DNA from: Actinomycetospora cinnamomea
Lineage (GTDB): Bacteria; Actinomycetota; Actinomycetes; Mycobacteriales; Pseudonocardiaceae
NCBI RefSeq assembly: GCF_003096675.1
Contig: NZ_QEKW01000031.1
Location: 1 to 38,360 of the forward strand
Direction: 5' to 3'
DNA: 38,360 bases
Part shown: positions 9,688-17,323 of the stretch, piece by piece
Layout of the letters: each line of letters opens with the position of its first letter
Numbering within the stretch: position 1 is the first letter of the stretch
Program-made: the position numbers and the translations under genes
Notes under the pieces: generated by a model
Seen by the model: only the letters and a program-made list of their open reading frames with translations
Told to the model about the DNA's origin: nothing
Databases searched by the model: none

Positions 9688-10557
9688 ATGACCGCCGCCC
9701 CCGCGCCGCACCGGTTGCGCTACGCGTACAACACCAACGGTTTGACGTCGCACCGCCTCGACGACGCCCTCGCCCTGCTCGCCGACTGCGGCTACGACGG
9801 GGTCGCGCTGACCCTCGACGTCGCCCACCACGATCCGTTCGCCCCCGAGCTGGGGCGCCGCACCGCGGCGCTGGCGGACCGGCTGCGCGACCTGGGGCTG
9901 GGCTGCGTCGTCGAGACCGGCGCGCGCTTCCTGCTCGACCCGCGCCGCAAGCACCAGCCCACGCTGATCACGCCGGACCCGGACGGGCGGAGGACGCGCG
10001 TCGACTTCCTGCGCACCTGCGTCGACGTCGCCGCCGACCTGGGCAGCGAGGCGGTGTCGTTCTGGGCCGGCGTGCCCGGCGCCGGGCAGGACCGGGACGA
10101 GGCGTGGCGCCGGCTCGCCGACGGGGTGCGCGAGGTCGTCGAGCACGCGCGCACCCGCGGCGTCGTCTGCGCCGTGGAGCCCGAGCCGGGGATGCTCGTG
10201 GAGGACTGCGACGACTGGATGCGCCTCGCGCTCGACGTCCCCCGGATCACCCTGGCCCTCGACACCGGGCACTGCATCGTGTCCGGGCGCTGGACCCCCG
10301 AGGCGGCCGTGCGCGAGTTCGCGCCGCTGCTCGGGGCCGTGGCGGTGGAGGACATGCCCCGCGGGGTGCACGAGCACCGCGCGCCGGGCGAGGGCGACAT
10401 GGACCTGCCCGCGGTGCTCGCCGCGCTGCGGGCCGTCGAGCACCCGGGGCTGGTGTCGTTCGAGCTGTCCCGGGACTCCCACCGCGCGGACACCCTCGTG
10501 CCCGGCGCCCTGGCGACGATCAAGGAGATGGAGGACGGGGTGGAGGTCCGGGTTTGA
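9688..10557 (+). CDS. Sugar phosphate isomerase/epimerase-like TIM-barrel protein
   Basis: A 289-aa protein of the xylose-isomerase-like (AP endonuclease 2) fold. Metal/active-site positions of the family are visible as C-A-V-E-P-E-P-G (Glu), L-A-L-D-T-G-H (Asp/His), V-A-V-E-D-M and a C-terminal S-F-E-L-S-R (Glu). The chosen start is ATG at 9688. The frame is open further upstream, but that part lacks family sequence. Its TGA overlaps the TTG start of the glycosyltransferase by 4 nt (TTGA). Such enzymes isomerise sugars or inositols, for example 2-keto-myo-inositol. The actual substrate is unknown, but coupling to a glycosyltransferase and a PIG-L deacetylase suggests it prepares a sugar or cyclitol for a glycoconjugate. 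Confidence 0.82.
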   Translation: MTAAPAPHRLRYAYNTNGLTSHRLDDALALLADCGYDGVALTLDVAHHDPFAPELGRRTAALADRLRDLGLGCVVETGARFLLDPRRKHQPTLITPDPDGRRTRVDFLRTCVDVAADLGSEAVSFWAGVPGAGQDRDEAWRRLADGVREVVEHARTRGVVCAVEPEPGMLVEDCDDWMRLALDVPRITLALDTGHCIVSGRWTPEAAVREFAPLLGAVAVEDMPRGVHEHRAPGEGDMDLPAVLAALRAVEHPGLVSFELSRDSHRADTLVPGALATIKEMEDGVEVRV

Positions 10558-11798
10558 GGATCTGCTTCGTGTCCCGCCGCTACTGGCCCGCGGTGTCGGG
10601 CATGAGCGCGTACGCCGAGAACCTGCTGCGCCACCTGGTGCGCGAGGGCCACGACGTCGTGCTCGTGTCGCAGTACCGCGGCGACCCGCAGGGCCGGGCG
10701 GTCTACGGCGGCGGGCCGCCCCCGCCCGAGCGGGTGCCGGCGGGCGTGCACGTCGTGGCGCTCGAGGCGCACGGCGAGCAGGAGGTCGTCCACGGCCGGC
10801 CCGCGGACTTCGAGGCGGACGTGGAGACGATGCGCGCCGCGATCGCCGTCGAGCACGCGCGGGCGCCGTTCGACCTGCTCCACGCCCAGTACGCCTACCC
10901 CACCGGGCTCGCCGTGCTGCGCGCCGCGCACGACCTCGGGCTGCCCGCGGTGGTCAGCGTGCAGGGCGGCGACGGGCACTGGGTGGGCACCTGCTGCGGC
11001 ATGCACGAGACGCTGGTGCGCGCGGTGTTCGCCCACGCGCCGGCGCTGGTCATCGGCTCGTCGTCGTTCGCCGCGGAGGTGTCGCAGCGCCACGGCGTCG
11101 ACCCCGACCGCTGGACGGTCGTCTCCGGGGCCACCGACACCGAGCGCTTCGCCCCGGCCCGCGAGCCCGGCGCGCTGTCCGACCCGCCGGTGCTGCTCTA
11201 CCACGGTCGCGTCGACGCCCGGAAGGGTGTGCTCGACCTGCTCGACGCCGTCGCCGACCTGCTCGACCGCGGCCGGCGGCTGCGGCTCGTCGTCTCCGGC
11301 ATCGGCCCGGACACGGGCACCGTCGCCGACCGGGTCACCGAGCTCCGGCTCGACGAGCACGTGACCCAGCTCGGCTACACGGCCTACGAGGACGCGCACG
11401 AGGTCTACCGCCGCGGCGACGTGTTCGTCAGCCCGACCTACGCCGAGGGGTTCTCGAACACCGTGCTCGAGGCCATGGCCACCGGGCTGCCCGTGGTGTC
11501 CACCGACGTCGTCGGCGTGCGCGACTGCGTGCGCCACGAGGACAACGGCCTGCTCGTGGCGCCGAAGGACCCCGCGGCCCTCGCCGACGGCGTCGCCCGC
11601 GTGCTCGACGACGCCGAGCTGCGCGTCGGGATGGCCCGGCGCGCCCTCGACGAGGTCCGCGCCCGCTGGTCCTGGCCGGTCGTCGCCGGCGAGCTCACCG
11701 ACGTCTACGACCGTGTCCGCGACGTCGGGGTCCCGGCCATCGCCGACGTCCCCGCCGACCCCGACTGCCGCTTCCGCGCGGCGCCGCACCTGTTGTGA
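10554..11798 (+). CDS. GT4-family glycosyltransferase (GT-B fold)
   Basis: A 414-aa enzyme. The N-terminal acceptor half starts R-I-C-F-V-S-R-R-Y-W-P-A-V-S-G-M-S, with the usual glycine/serine loop. The C-terminal half has Y-H-G-R-V-D-A-R-K-G and the nucleotide-sugar-binding E-x7-E motif E-G-F-S-N-T-V-L-E, followed by A-M-A-T-G-L-P-V-V. The start is a TTG at 10554 inside the stop region of the isomerase gene; no ATG or GTG lies nearer in this frame and the GT4 motif begins at once after it. Retaining GT4 enzymes include MshA (GlcNAc-inositol phosphate synthase), whose pairing with a PIG-L deacetylase this operon resembles. Donor and acceptor are not determined. Confidence 0.85.
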   Translation: MRICFVSRRYWPAVSGMSAYAENLLRHLVREGHDVVLVSQYRGDPQGRAVYGGGPPPPERVPAGVHVVALEAHGEQEVVHGRPADFEADVETMRAAIAVEHARAPFDLLHAQYAYPTGLAVLRAAHDLGLPAVVSVQGGDGHWVGTCCGMHETLVRAVFAHAPALVIGSSSFAAEVSQRHGVDPDRWTVVSGATDTERFAPAREPGALSDPPVLLYHGRVDARKGVLDLLDAVADLLDRGRRLRLVVSGIGPDTGTVADRVTELRLDEHVTQLGYTAYEDAHEVYRRGDVFVSPTYAEGFSNTVLEAMATGLPVVSTDVVGVRDCVRHEDNGLLVAPKDPAALADGVARVLDDAELRVGMARRALDEVRARWSWPVVAGELTDVYDRVRDVGVPAIADVPADPDCRFRAAPHLL

Positions 11799-11862
11799 AC
11801 GTCAGCGGTGGGCCATCGCAGACGTTGAGTGTCCGTATCGCCACACGCTCGCCGGAGCGCAC

Positions 11863-12639
11863 GTGACCTGGGTCGTCGCGGTCAGCCCGCACCTCGACGA
11901 CGCCGTGTTCTCCGCCGGCGGGACGTTGGCGCGCCTGGCCGCGGCGGGGCACGAGGTCGTCGTCGTCACCGTCTTCACCGGCTCGGTCGCGGCGCCGACG
12001 GGGTTCGCGCTGGCGTGCCAGACCGACAAGGGCCTGGCGCCCGAAATCGACTACATGGCCCTGCGCCGCGACGAGGACGCGGCCGCGCTGCGCCGCCTCG
12101 GGGTGCGCGGGGAGCACCTGGGCCTGCTCGAGGCCCCGCACCGCGGCTACGACTCCCCCGCCGCGCTCTTCGCCGGGCGCCGCCCGGGCGACGACGTGGC
12201 CGGTGCCGTCGCCGACGCCGTCGCCCCGTACCTGGACGGCGCGGGCCTCGTCCTCGCCCCGCAGTCGGTCGGCGACCACGTCGATCACCGGGTCGTCACC
12301 GCCGTCGTCGCGGAGCTGACCGGGCTCGCCGACCCCGGGCGCACGGCGTGGTGGCGCGACACCCCGTACGCGGTGCGCCGCCCGGACGCGACCGGCGCGC
12401 CCGAGGTCACGGGCACCGACGTCGCCGTCGCCCTCGACGGCGTGCTCGACGCCAAGGCCGAGGCCGCCGCCGCCTACGCCACCCAGGTCGGCTTCCAGTT
12501 CGGCGGCGCCGAGCACGTCGCCCCGGTGCTGGCCGACCTCGCCCACCGGGAGGGCGCACGCCTCGGCGTCGACGGGCCCGTGGAGATCCACCGCACCGGT
12601 GGCGGTGCCCGCGCCGTGCTCGGCACGGTGGAGCCGTGA
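11863..12639 (+). CDS. PIG-L family (GlcNAc-type) deacetylase
   Basis: A 258-aa protein starting with GTG at 11863, with GGAG 5 nt upstream. The zinc motif S-P-H-L-D-D-A-V-F-S-A-G-G corresponds to the A-H-P-D-D-E motif of MshB/PIG-L, with the Glu replaced by Ala. The second motif G-D-H-V-D-H-R supplies the third ligand. The family removes acetyl or acyl groups from amino sugars such as GlcNAc-inositol or from lincosamide/thiol precursors. It sits 64 nt after the glycosyltransferase and overlaps the radical SAM gene by 4 nt (GTGA). It probably deacetylates the product of the neighbouring glycosyltransferase; that link is inferred from order and the mycothiol analogy. Confidence 0.85.
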   Translation: MTWVVAVSPHLDDAVFSAGGTLARLAAAGHEVVVVTVFTGSVAAPTGFALACQTDKGLAPEIDYMALRRDEDAAALRRLGVRGEHLGLLEAPHRGYDSPAALFAGRRPGDDVAGAVADAVAPYLDGAGLVLAPQSVGDHVDHRVVTAVVAELTGLADPGRTAWWRDTPYAVRRPDATGAPEVTGTDVAVALDGVLDAKAEAAAAYATQVGFQFGGAEHVAPVLADLAHREGARLGVDGPVEIHRTGGGARAVLGTVEP

Positions 12640-13727
12640 GAAGTCTCCCGGGCGCCCGGCCCCTGCTCGAGGTGGCCACGATCCACGCCGAGCCGGCGGC
12701 GCTGGCCTCGGCGCGCGGCCAGGAGGTGCTCGCGCGCTTCCCCGACGCCGAGGTCGTCGAGATCGCGTCCCACTGGCGGATCCCCGACCTGCACGGCGCC
12801 GAGGAGAACGTCGCGCGCTGGGCGCGGGTGAAGGCCGAGCACCTCGTGCTCGGGGTGAAGAAGACGCTGACGGTGCGGCCCAGCGGCCGCTCGGCGGACT
12901 TCATCGCGCCCTCGACCGCCAACGGCTGCGCGATGGCCTGCGCCTACTGCTACGTCCCGCGCCGCAAGGGCTACGCCAACCCGATCACGGTGTTCACCAA
13001 CATCGACGCGATCAGCCGGTCGATCGCCCGGCACGTCGCCCGGCAGGGCCCGAAGACAGGGCCGAACGGTCCGGGCCCGAACCAGTGCGACGCGAGCGAC
13101 TGGGTCTACGACATCGGCGAGAACTCCGACTGCTCGGTCGACGCCCGCGTCAGCGACAACGTCGCCGACCTCGTCGCGCTGTTCGCCCGCCTCGACGGGG
13201 CGAAGGCGTCGTTCGCCACCAAGCACGTCAACCGCGACCTGCTCGACCTCGACCCCCGCGGCGGCACCCGCGTCCGCTTCTCGCTCATGCCGCGGCGTGA
13301 CGCGCAGCTGCTGGACATCCGCACGAGCTCGATCGACGAGCGCATCGGCGCGGTCGACGACTTCCTCGCCGCCGGCTACGAGGTGCACCTCAACTTCTCC
13401 CCGGTGGTGCTGCGCGAGCGCTGGCAGTCGGAGTGGGCGGCGCTGCTCGACGAGCTCACCGAGCGGCTCTCGCCCGCGGCGAAGGCGCAGGCCGCCTGCG
13501 AGGTGATCCTGCTGACCCACCACGAGGGCCTGCACGACGTGAACCTCGGCTGGCACCCCCGCGCCGAGGACGTGCTCTGGCGGCCCGAGGCCCAGGAGGC
13601 CAAGCGCACGGGGCAGGGCGGCGCGGTCGTGCGCTACCGCGTCGAGGTGAAGCGACGCGCCGTCGCCCGCTTCCGCGAGCTGGTGGCCCGCCACGCGCCG
13701 TGGCTGACGATCCGCTACGCGTTCTGA
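12636..13727 (+). CDS. Spore photoproduct lyase-like radical SAM protein
   Basis: A 363-aa radical SAM protein of the SplB family. The [4Fe-4S] motif is C-A-M-A-C-A-Y-C (Cx3Cx2C, the SPL spacing) within N-G-C-A-M-A-C-A-Y-C-Y-V at roughly residues 97-108. Family text S-F-A-T-K-H-V-N and R-V-R-F-S-L-M-P follows. In Bacillus SPL the hydrogen-donor cysteine lies in an F-E-A-x-C-T-S-D segment. Here the matching stretch is Y-D-I-G-E-N-S-D-C-S-V-D-A, so the cysteine is present but shifted by one position in a simple alignment. The GTG start overlaps the deacetylase stop by 4 nt. The organism is not expected to form endospores, so the enzyme may repair UV-damaged DNA in other states or act on another substrate. 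Confidence 0.88.
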   Translation: MRSLPGARPLLEVATIHAEPAALASARGQEVLARFPDAEVVEIASHWRIPDLHGAEENVARWARVKAEHLVLGVKKTLTVRPSGRSADFIAPSTANGCAMACAYCYVPRRKGYANPITVFTNIDAISRSIARHVARQGPKTGPNGPGPNQCDASDWVYDIGENSDCSVDARVSDNVADLVALFARLDGAKASFATKHVNRDLLDLDPRGGTRVRFSLMPRRDAQLLDIRTSSIDERIGAVDDFLAAGYEVHLNFSPVVLRERWQSEWAALLDELTERLSPAAKAQAACEVILLTHHEGLHDVNLGWHPRAEDVLWRPEAQEAKRTGQGGAVVRYRVEVKRRAVARFRELVARHAPWLTIRYAF

Positions 13728-13786
13728 GCTCCGGGTCGAGCTCCGCTCCGCTGCGTCTCCCGATGTGGCGATTACGCTCGGGACAC

Positions 13787-14311
13787 GTGAGCACCCGGCT
13801 GGCTCTGAGCCGCGAGTACCCGCACGGCGTCCCCGCCTTCGCCGCCGCGCTCGCCGATCCCGAGTTCCACCGCGTCAAGCTCGACGTCGACGGCACGGGA
13901 CGCATCGAGGTGGTCGCGTTCGAGGAGCGCGAGGGGACCGGCGAGGACGACCGCCGGGTGCGGGTCGTGCTGCGTCAACCGGTACCGCCCGGCCAGGTCC
14001 CGGCGGTGGTCGAGCGGCTGCTGTCGGGTGTGCTCGTCATCGAACGCACCGAGGAGTGGCGGCTGACGCCGCAGCGCTGCGACGGGCGGGCCCGGGTGGC
14101 GGTCCCGGGGACACCGATCAACGCCGGCGGCACCATGGCCGTCGCGCCCACCGGGGACGGCAGCCGGCTCGCGGTCGACCTCGAGATCACCGCGGCGATC
14201 CCGCTGCTGGGCGGGGGCATCGAGCGGGCCGTCGTCACCGGCATCCGCGGGCTCACCGGCGGCGAGCACGACCGGATCTCGCGCTGGCTCGCCGCGGGAC
14301 GGGCGCGCTGA
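13787..14311 (+). CDS. DUF2505 domain protein
   Basis: A 174-aa protein matching the actinobacterial DUF2505 family, which has a START/polyketide-cyclase-like lipid-binding appearance and no known reaction. Typical features are an N-terminal Y-P-H-G-V-P-A-F-A-A-A-L segment, the V-L-R-Q-P-V-P-P-G-Q-V-P motif near the middle, W-R-L-T with P-I-N-A-G-G-T-M downstream, and a C-terminal I-P-L-L-G-G-G-I-E-R helix. The GTG at 13787 is chosen because family sequence starts right after it. It lies 59 nt after the radical SAM gene, and its stop overlaps the NERD gene by 1 nt (TGATG). Confidence 0.8.
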   Translation: MSTRLALSREYPHGVPAFAAALADPEFHRVKLDVDGTGRIEVVAFEEREGTGEDDRRVRVVLRQPVPPGQVPAVVERLLSGVLVIERTEEWRLTPQRCDGRARVAVPGTPINAGGTMAVAPTGDGSRLAVDLEITAAIPLLGGGIERAVVTGIRGLTGGEHDRISRWLAAGRAR

Positions 14312-15210
14312 TGCCGGCCCGCCGCCGTCGCCGTCTGGGCTCCGACCGGCTCTACGTCACGTCGTCCGACGGGCTGCCGCTCGGCCACCTCGACCTCGTC
14401 ACGCGCGTCGCGCACGACGTGCCCGCGGGCTACCGGGAGCGGTTCGTCCAGGAGGCCAACGCCTGGCTGTGGCAGAACCACCTGCCCCCGATGGGCAGCC
14501 CGTCCGAGGTCGCCGCCGAGCCCTCGGCGCTGGGCGCCGGCGTCGAGGCCCCGGAGGGCGGCTGGGACCCGGGCTGGGAGGACCTCGCCCTGCGCCTCCC
14601 GGGACACGGGCTGCTCGAGGAGGCCGCGACCGCGCGGGCCGCCCGCGGTCCCGAGGCCGACCGGCCCTACCGGCTGCGCGCCGACGGGCAGCACGCCGTG
14701 GCCGAGGCGCTGGGCAAGCTCACCCGCTCGCCGGCGCTGCGCCGTGGTCGCGGGGCGCGGTGGCGCATCCTCCACGCGGTGCCCATGGCCTCCGACGAGG
14801 GCCACGTCGTCATCGACCACGTGGTCATCGGCCCGCCCGGGCTGTTCACCCTCCAGGTCGTCCACCTCCCCGGCGGCCGCATCACCCTGGGCGACGAGGA
14901 GCTCGACCTGGGCGGGTCGACGCTCGACCTGCCGCGGTGGCGCCGGATCGGGGTCGAGGCCGCCGACCGCGTGTCGGAGGGCCTGGCCCGCGCGGCGGGC
15001 GCGACGGAGACGCTCGACCCGCCCGCCGTGCACCCCGTCGTCGTCGCCGTCGGCGCGATCCTCGTCGGCCAGGGCCGCCCGCGCGGCGTGACGGTGACGC
15101 GCGTCGGTCCGCTGCCGCGCCTGCTCACCGCGTTCGGGTCGCCGCTCTCCGACCTCGCCGTGGCGCAGACCTACGAGGTCGCCCGCCGTTCCACGACGTG
15201 GAGCCCGTGA
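14311..15210 (+). CDS. NERD (nuclease-related) domain protein
   Basis: A 299-aa basic protein. The middle, from about residue 150 on, contains the NERD-like stretch W-R-I-L-H-A-V-P, then H-V-V-I-D-H-V-V-I-G-P-P-G-L-F. This matches the D-H-(V/I)-V-(I/V)-G-P-x-G-(V/L)-F core of nuclease-related domains, whose Asp is the expected metal ligand. The N-terminal S-D-R-L-Y-V-T-S-S-D-G-L-P-L-G-H-L-D-L is typical of the actinobacterial variety. The ATG at 14311 overlaps the DUF2505 stop by 1 nt, and the end overlaps the MFS gene by 4 nt. Whether it cleaves nucleic acid is unknown. Confidence 0.75.
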   Translation: MPARRRRRLGSDRLYVTSSDGLPLGHLDLVTRVAHDVPAGYRERFVQEANAWLWQNHLPPMGSPSEVAAEPSALGAGVEAPEGGWDPGWEDLALRLPGHGLLEEAATARAARGPEADRPYRLRADGQHAVAEALGKLTRSPALRRGRGARWRILHAVPMASDEGHVVIDHVVIGPPGLFTLQVVHLPGGRITLGDEELDLGGSTLDLPRWRRIGVEAADRVSEGLARAAGATETLDPPAVHPVVVAVGAILVGQGRPRGVTVTRVGPLPRLLTAFGSPLSDLAVAQTYEVARRSTTWSP

Positions 15211-16415
15211 GCGCACCGGCACCCACCGCGACGCTGCGCCGCGCCCGGGTGGCGGTCGTCGGCATGTTCGTGGTCAACGGCGCGACCTACACCAGCATCG
15301 TCCCGCGGCTGCCGGCCCTGCGCGACGAGCTCGCGCTGTCCAACACCGCGCTGGGCGCCGCGATCGCCGCGTTCCCCGCCGCCGCGCTCGTGTTCGGGGT
15401 GCTGGCGGGGCCGCTGATCGCGCGGGTCGGCAGCGGGCGCGCCGGTGCCGGGGTCGGGCTGGTCGGGGCGGTGCTGCTGCCGGCGGTGGCGCTCGCGCCG
15501 TCGTGGCCCGCGCTCGCCGGGGCGCTCTTCCTGCTCGGGCTGACCGACGCGTGGGCCGACGCGGCGATGAACGCGCACGGCCTGCGCGTCCAGACCGGTT
15601 ACGGGCGCTCGATCGTCAACGGGCTCCACGCGGTGTGGAGCATGGCCGCGGTCGGCGCGGGCCTGCTCGGCGCGGCCGCGGCCGGGCTCGGGGTGCCGCT
15701 GCTGCTGCACCTCGGCGCCGTGGCGGTGGTGCTCGTCGTCGTGGCCGCCCTCGCGTGGCGGTGGGCGTTGCCCGGCCCGGAGCCGGAGGCCGAGCACGGG
15801 TCGGCGGAGTCGACGGGGACGGGGCCGCTGCGGGCGGTCGTCGTCGCCGCGGGTCCGCTGCTGGCGCTCTCGGCGCTGCTCGTGGCGTCGGGCGGGATCG
15901 AGGACTCCGCGTCGTCGTGGGGCGCGATCTACGTGCGCGACGACCTCGCCGGCGGGCCGTTCGTGGCCGGCCTGCCGTTCGTGGCGTTCCAGACGGCGAT
16001 GACCGTCGGGCGCCTCGTCGGCGACCGGGTGGTGGACCGCCTCGGGCCCGTCACCGTGGCGCGGGGCGGGGCGGCGCTGGCCGCCGTGGCCATGGCGACC
16101 GCGCTGCTCGTCGGCCACCCTGCGGCGGCGGTCGCCGGGTTCGCGCTCACGGGCCTCGGGGTGTCCACCATCTTCCCGCTCGGGTTCGCGGCCGCCGGGC
16201 GCGTGCCGGGCGTGCGGCCGGGCGACGGGATCGCGGTGGTCGGGTGGCTCGCGCGCCTGGGCTTCCTCGCGTTCCCCCCGCTGATCGGGACGATCGCCGA
16301 CCGGGTGTCGGTGGGCGCGGGGCTCGCGCTCGTGCCACTGTCCGCGCTCGCCCTGGTGCTGCTGGCCGGGTCGCTGCGCCCGCGCGGGGACGTGGCGCGG
16401 ACACTGCGGGGGTGA
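15207..16415 (+). CDS. Major facilitator superfamily transporter
   Basis: A 402-aa membrane protein with about 12 hydrophobic segments in two halves separated by a charged loop around residue 195-210 (P-E-P-E-A-E-H-G). The first cytoplasmic loop carries G-P-L-I-A-R-V-G-S-G-R, the MFS motif A region. Further marks are S-I-V-N-G-L-H-A-V-W-S in the first half and G-I-E-D-S-A-S-S-W in the second, as in Fucose/FsrB-like MFS groups. The GTG at 15207 overlaps the NERD stop by 4 nt, and the TGA overlaps the next gene by 4 nt. The substrate is unknown; export of the product of the upstream glycoconjugate genes is only a possibility. Confidence 0.85.
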   Translation: MSAPAPTATLRRARVAVVGMFVVNGATYTSIVPRLPALRDELALSNTALGAAIAAFPAAALVFGVLAGPLIARVGSGRAGAGVGLVGAVLLPAVALAPSWPALAGALFLLGLTDAWADAAMNAHGLRVQTGYGRSIVNGLHAVWSMAAVGAGLLGAAAAGLGVPLLLHLGAVAVVLVVVAALAWRWALPGPEPEAEHGSAESTGTGPLRAVVVAAGPLLALSALLVASGGIEDSASSWGAIYVRDDLAGGPFVAGLPFVAFQTAMTVGRLVGDRVVDRLGPVTVARGGAALAAVAMATALLVGHPAAAVAGFALTGLGVSTIFPLGFAAAGRVPGVRPGDGIAVVGWLARLGFLAFPPLIGTIADRVSVGAGLALVPLSALALVLLAGSLRPRGDVARTLRG

Positions 16416-16960
16416 CCGTCACCGGGCCCGTCGCCGAGGTCGTCGCCGCCCTGACCCGCCCGCTCCCGCCGCTGGACGAGGCGGTCGCCGCGCTGGGCCG
16501 TGATGCGGGGCTGGTGGCGTGGTGGGGCGACGACGCGGTGCCCGTCGAGGGCCCGCCGCACCCCGTCGACGCCGGATGGCGCCTGTTGGAGGTCGGCGAC
16601 GCGACGATGCTGCGCAACCGCGTCACCCGCCAGGACCTCTACCGCACGGGCGTCTCGGCGCTGCGCCGCGCCCTGGCCGGGCTGCTGCTCGACGACCTCG
16701 ACCTCGCGCCGACCTGGGCCGCCGACGTGGTGCTGCCGCGCGCCGACGAGGACCGGCTGACCGCGTGGATGCGGGCGCACCTGCGGCTGTCGGCGGTGCT
16801 CCACGAGGACCGCCGGGTGCTGCTCGGCCCGGTGCGCGACGCGCTGGCGCCGGGGTTGCGCGAGGACCGGGACCCGGCCCTGTCGGCCTGCGCCCGCTTC
16901 ACCGCGGCCGCCGGCGAGCGCCCCGTCCGCGACCCCTCGGTGCCCTTCCGCCGTCCCTGA
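16412..16960 (+). CDS. Diverged GIY-YIG-like small protein
   Basis: A 182-aa protein. The stretch G-L-V-A-W-W-G-D-D-A-V-P followed by W-R-L-L-E-V-G-D and L-R-N-R-V occupies the places of GIY, YIG and the conserved Arg in an actinobacterial GIY-YIG family. It is followed by the L-R-R-A-L-A-G-L-L-L and L-T-A-W-M-R-A-H-L segments of that group. The tyrosines of both GIY and YIG are replaced, so nuclease activity is doubtful. The GTG start overlaps the MFS stop by 4 nt. The gene ends one base before a 42-bp palindrome. The assignment is from remembered family pattern. Confidence 0.55.
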   Translation: MTVTGPVAEVVAALTRPLPPLDEAVAALGRDAGLVAWWGDDAVPVEGPPHPVDAGWRLLEVGDATMLRNRVTRQDLYRTGVSALRRALAGLLLDDLDLAPTWAADVVLPRADEDRLTAWMRAHLRLSAVLHEDRRVLLGPVRDALAPGLREDRDPALSACARFTAAAGERPVRDPSVPFRRP

Positions 16961-17002
16961 CGTGCGTGATCTTCCGAGCTATAGCACAGAAGATCACGCA
17001 CG
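16961..17002. terminator. 42-bp near-perfect palindrome between convergent operons
   Basis: Arms CGTGCGTGATCTTC (16961-16974) and its complement (16989-17002) flank a centre that itself contains the palindrome GCTATAGC; 19 of 21 base pairs match overall. It starts right after the stop of the GIY-YIG-like gene and includes the stop codon of the TraR/DksA gene on the other strand. It probably works as a bidirectional terminator. Its A/T-rich centre and length also fit a dispersed palindromic element. Confidence 0.75.
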
Positions 17003-17323
17003 TGGGCAGGTGACGCAGGTGCGCGCGGCGGGGCGGGCCTCGAGGCGTTCTCCGGCGATCGGGCGGCCGCAGCGCTCGCACACCCCGTACGTCCCCGCCG
17101 CCACTCGCGCGCGGGCCGCCGCGATCTCCGCGGCGTCGTGGCGTGCCGCCGCGAGCAGGGCGGCCACCTGCGCGCGGTCGTAGGCGATCGTCTGGCCCTC
17201 GGGGTCGTGCTCGTCGTCCGACGAGCTCGCCGACGCCGTGTCCACGATCCCCGCGAGCTGCGCGGAGAGGGCCTCGACCCGGGCCCGGGCCTCGGCGTCC
17301 GCCTCGTCCAGCGGGCCGGTCAC
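16994..17323 (-). CDS. TraR/DksA-type zinc-finger protein
   Basis: A 109-aa protein with an alpha-helical, Ala/Arg-rich coiled-coil-like N-terminus and a C4 zinc finger, C82-x2-C85 and C103-x2-C106, in the typical context Y-G-V-C-E-R-C-G-R-P-I. DksA/TraR proteins enter the RNA polymerase secondary channel and change promoter use. Actinobacterial members are mostly uncharacterised. The ATG at 17323 overlaps the lipid kinase stop by 4 nt, so it is the last gene of the copA-to-traR operon. Its stop codon lies within the shared palindrome. Confidence 0.85.
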   Translation of the reverse strand: MTGPLDEADAEARARVEALSAQLAGIVDTASASSSDDEHDPEGQTIAYDRAQVAALLAAARHDAAEIAAARARVAAGTYGVCERCGRPIAGERLEARPAARTCVTCPRA

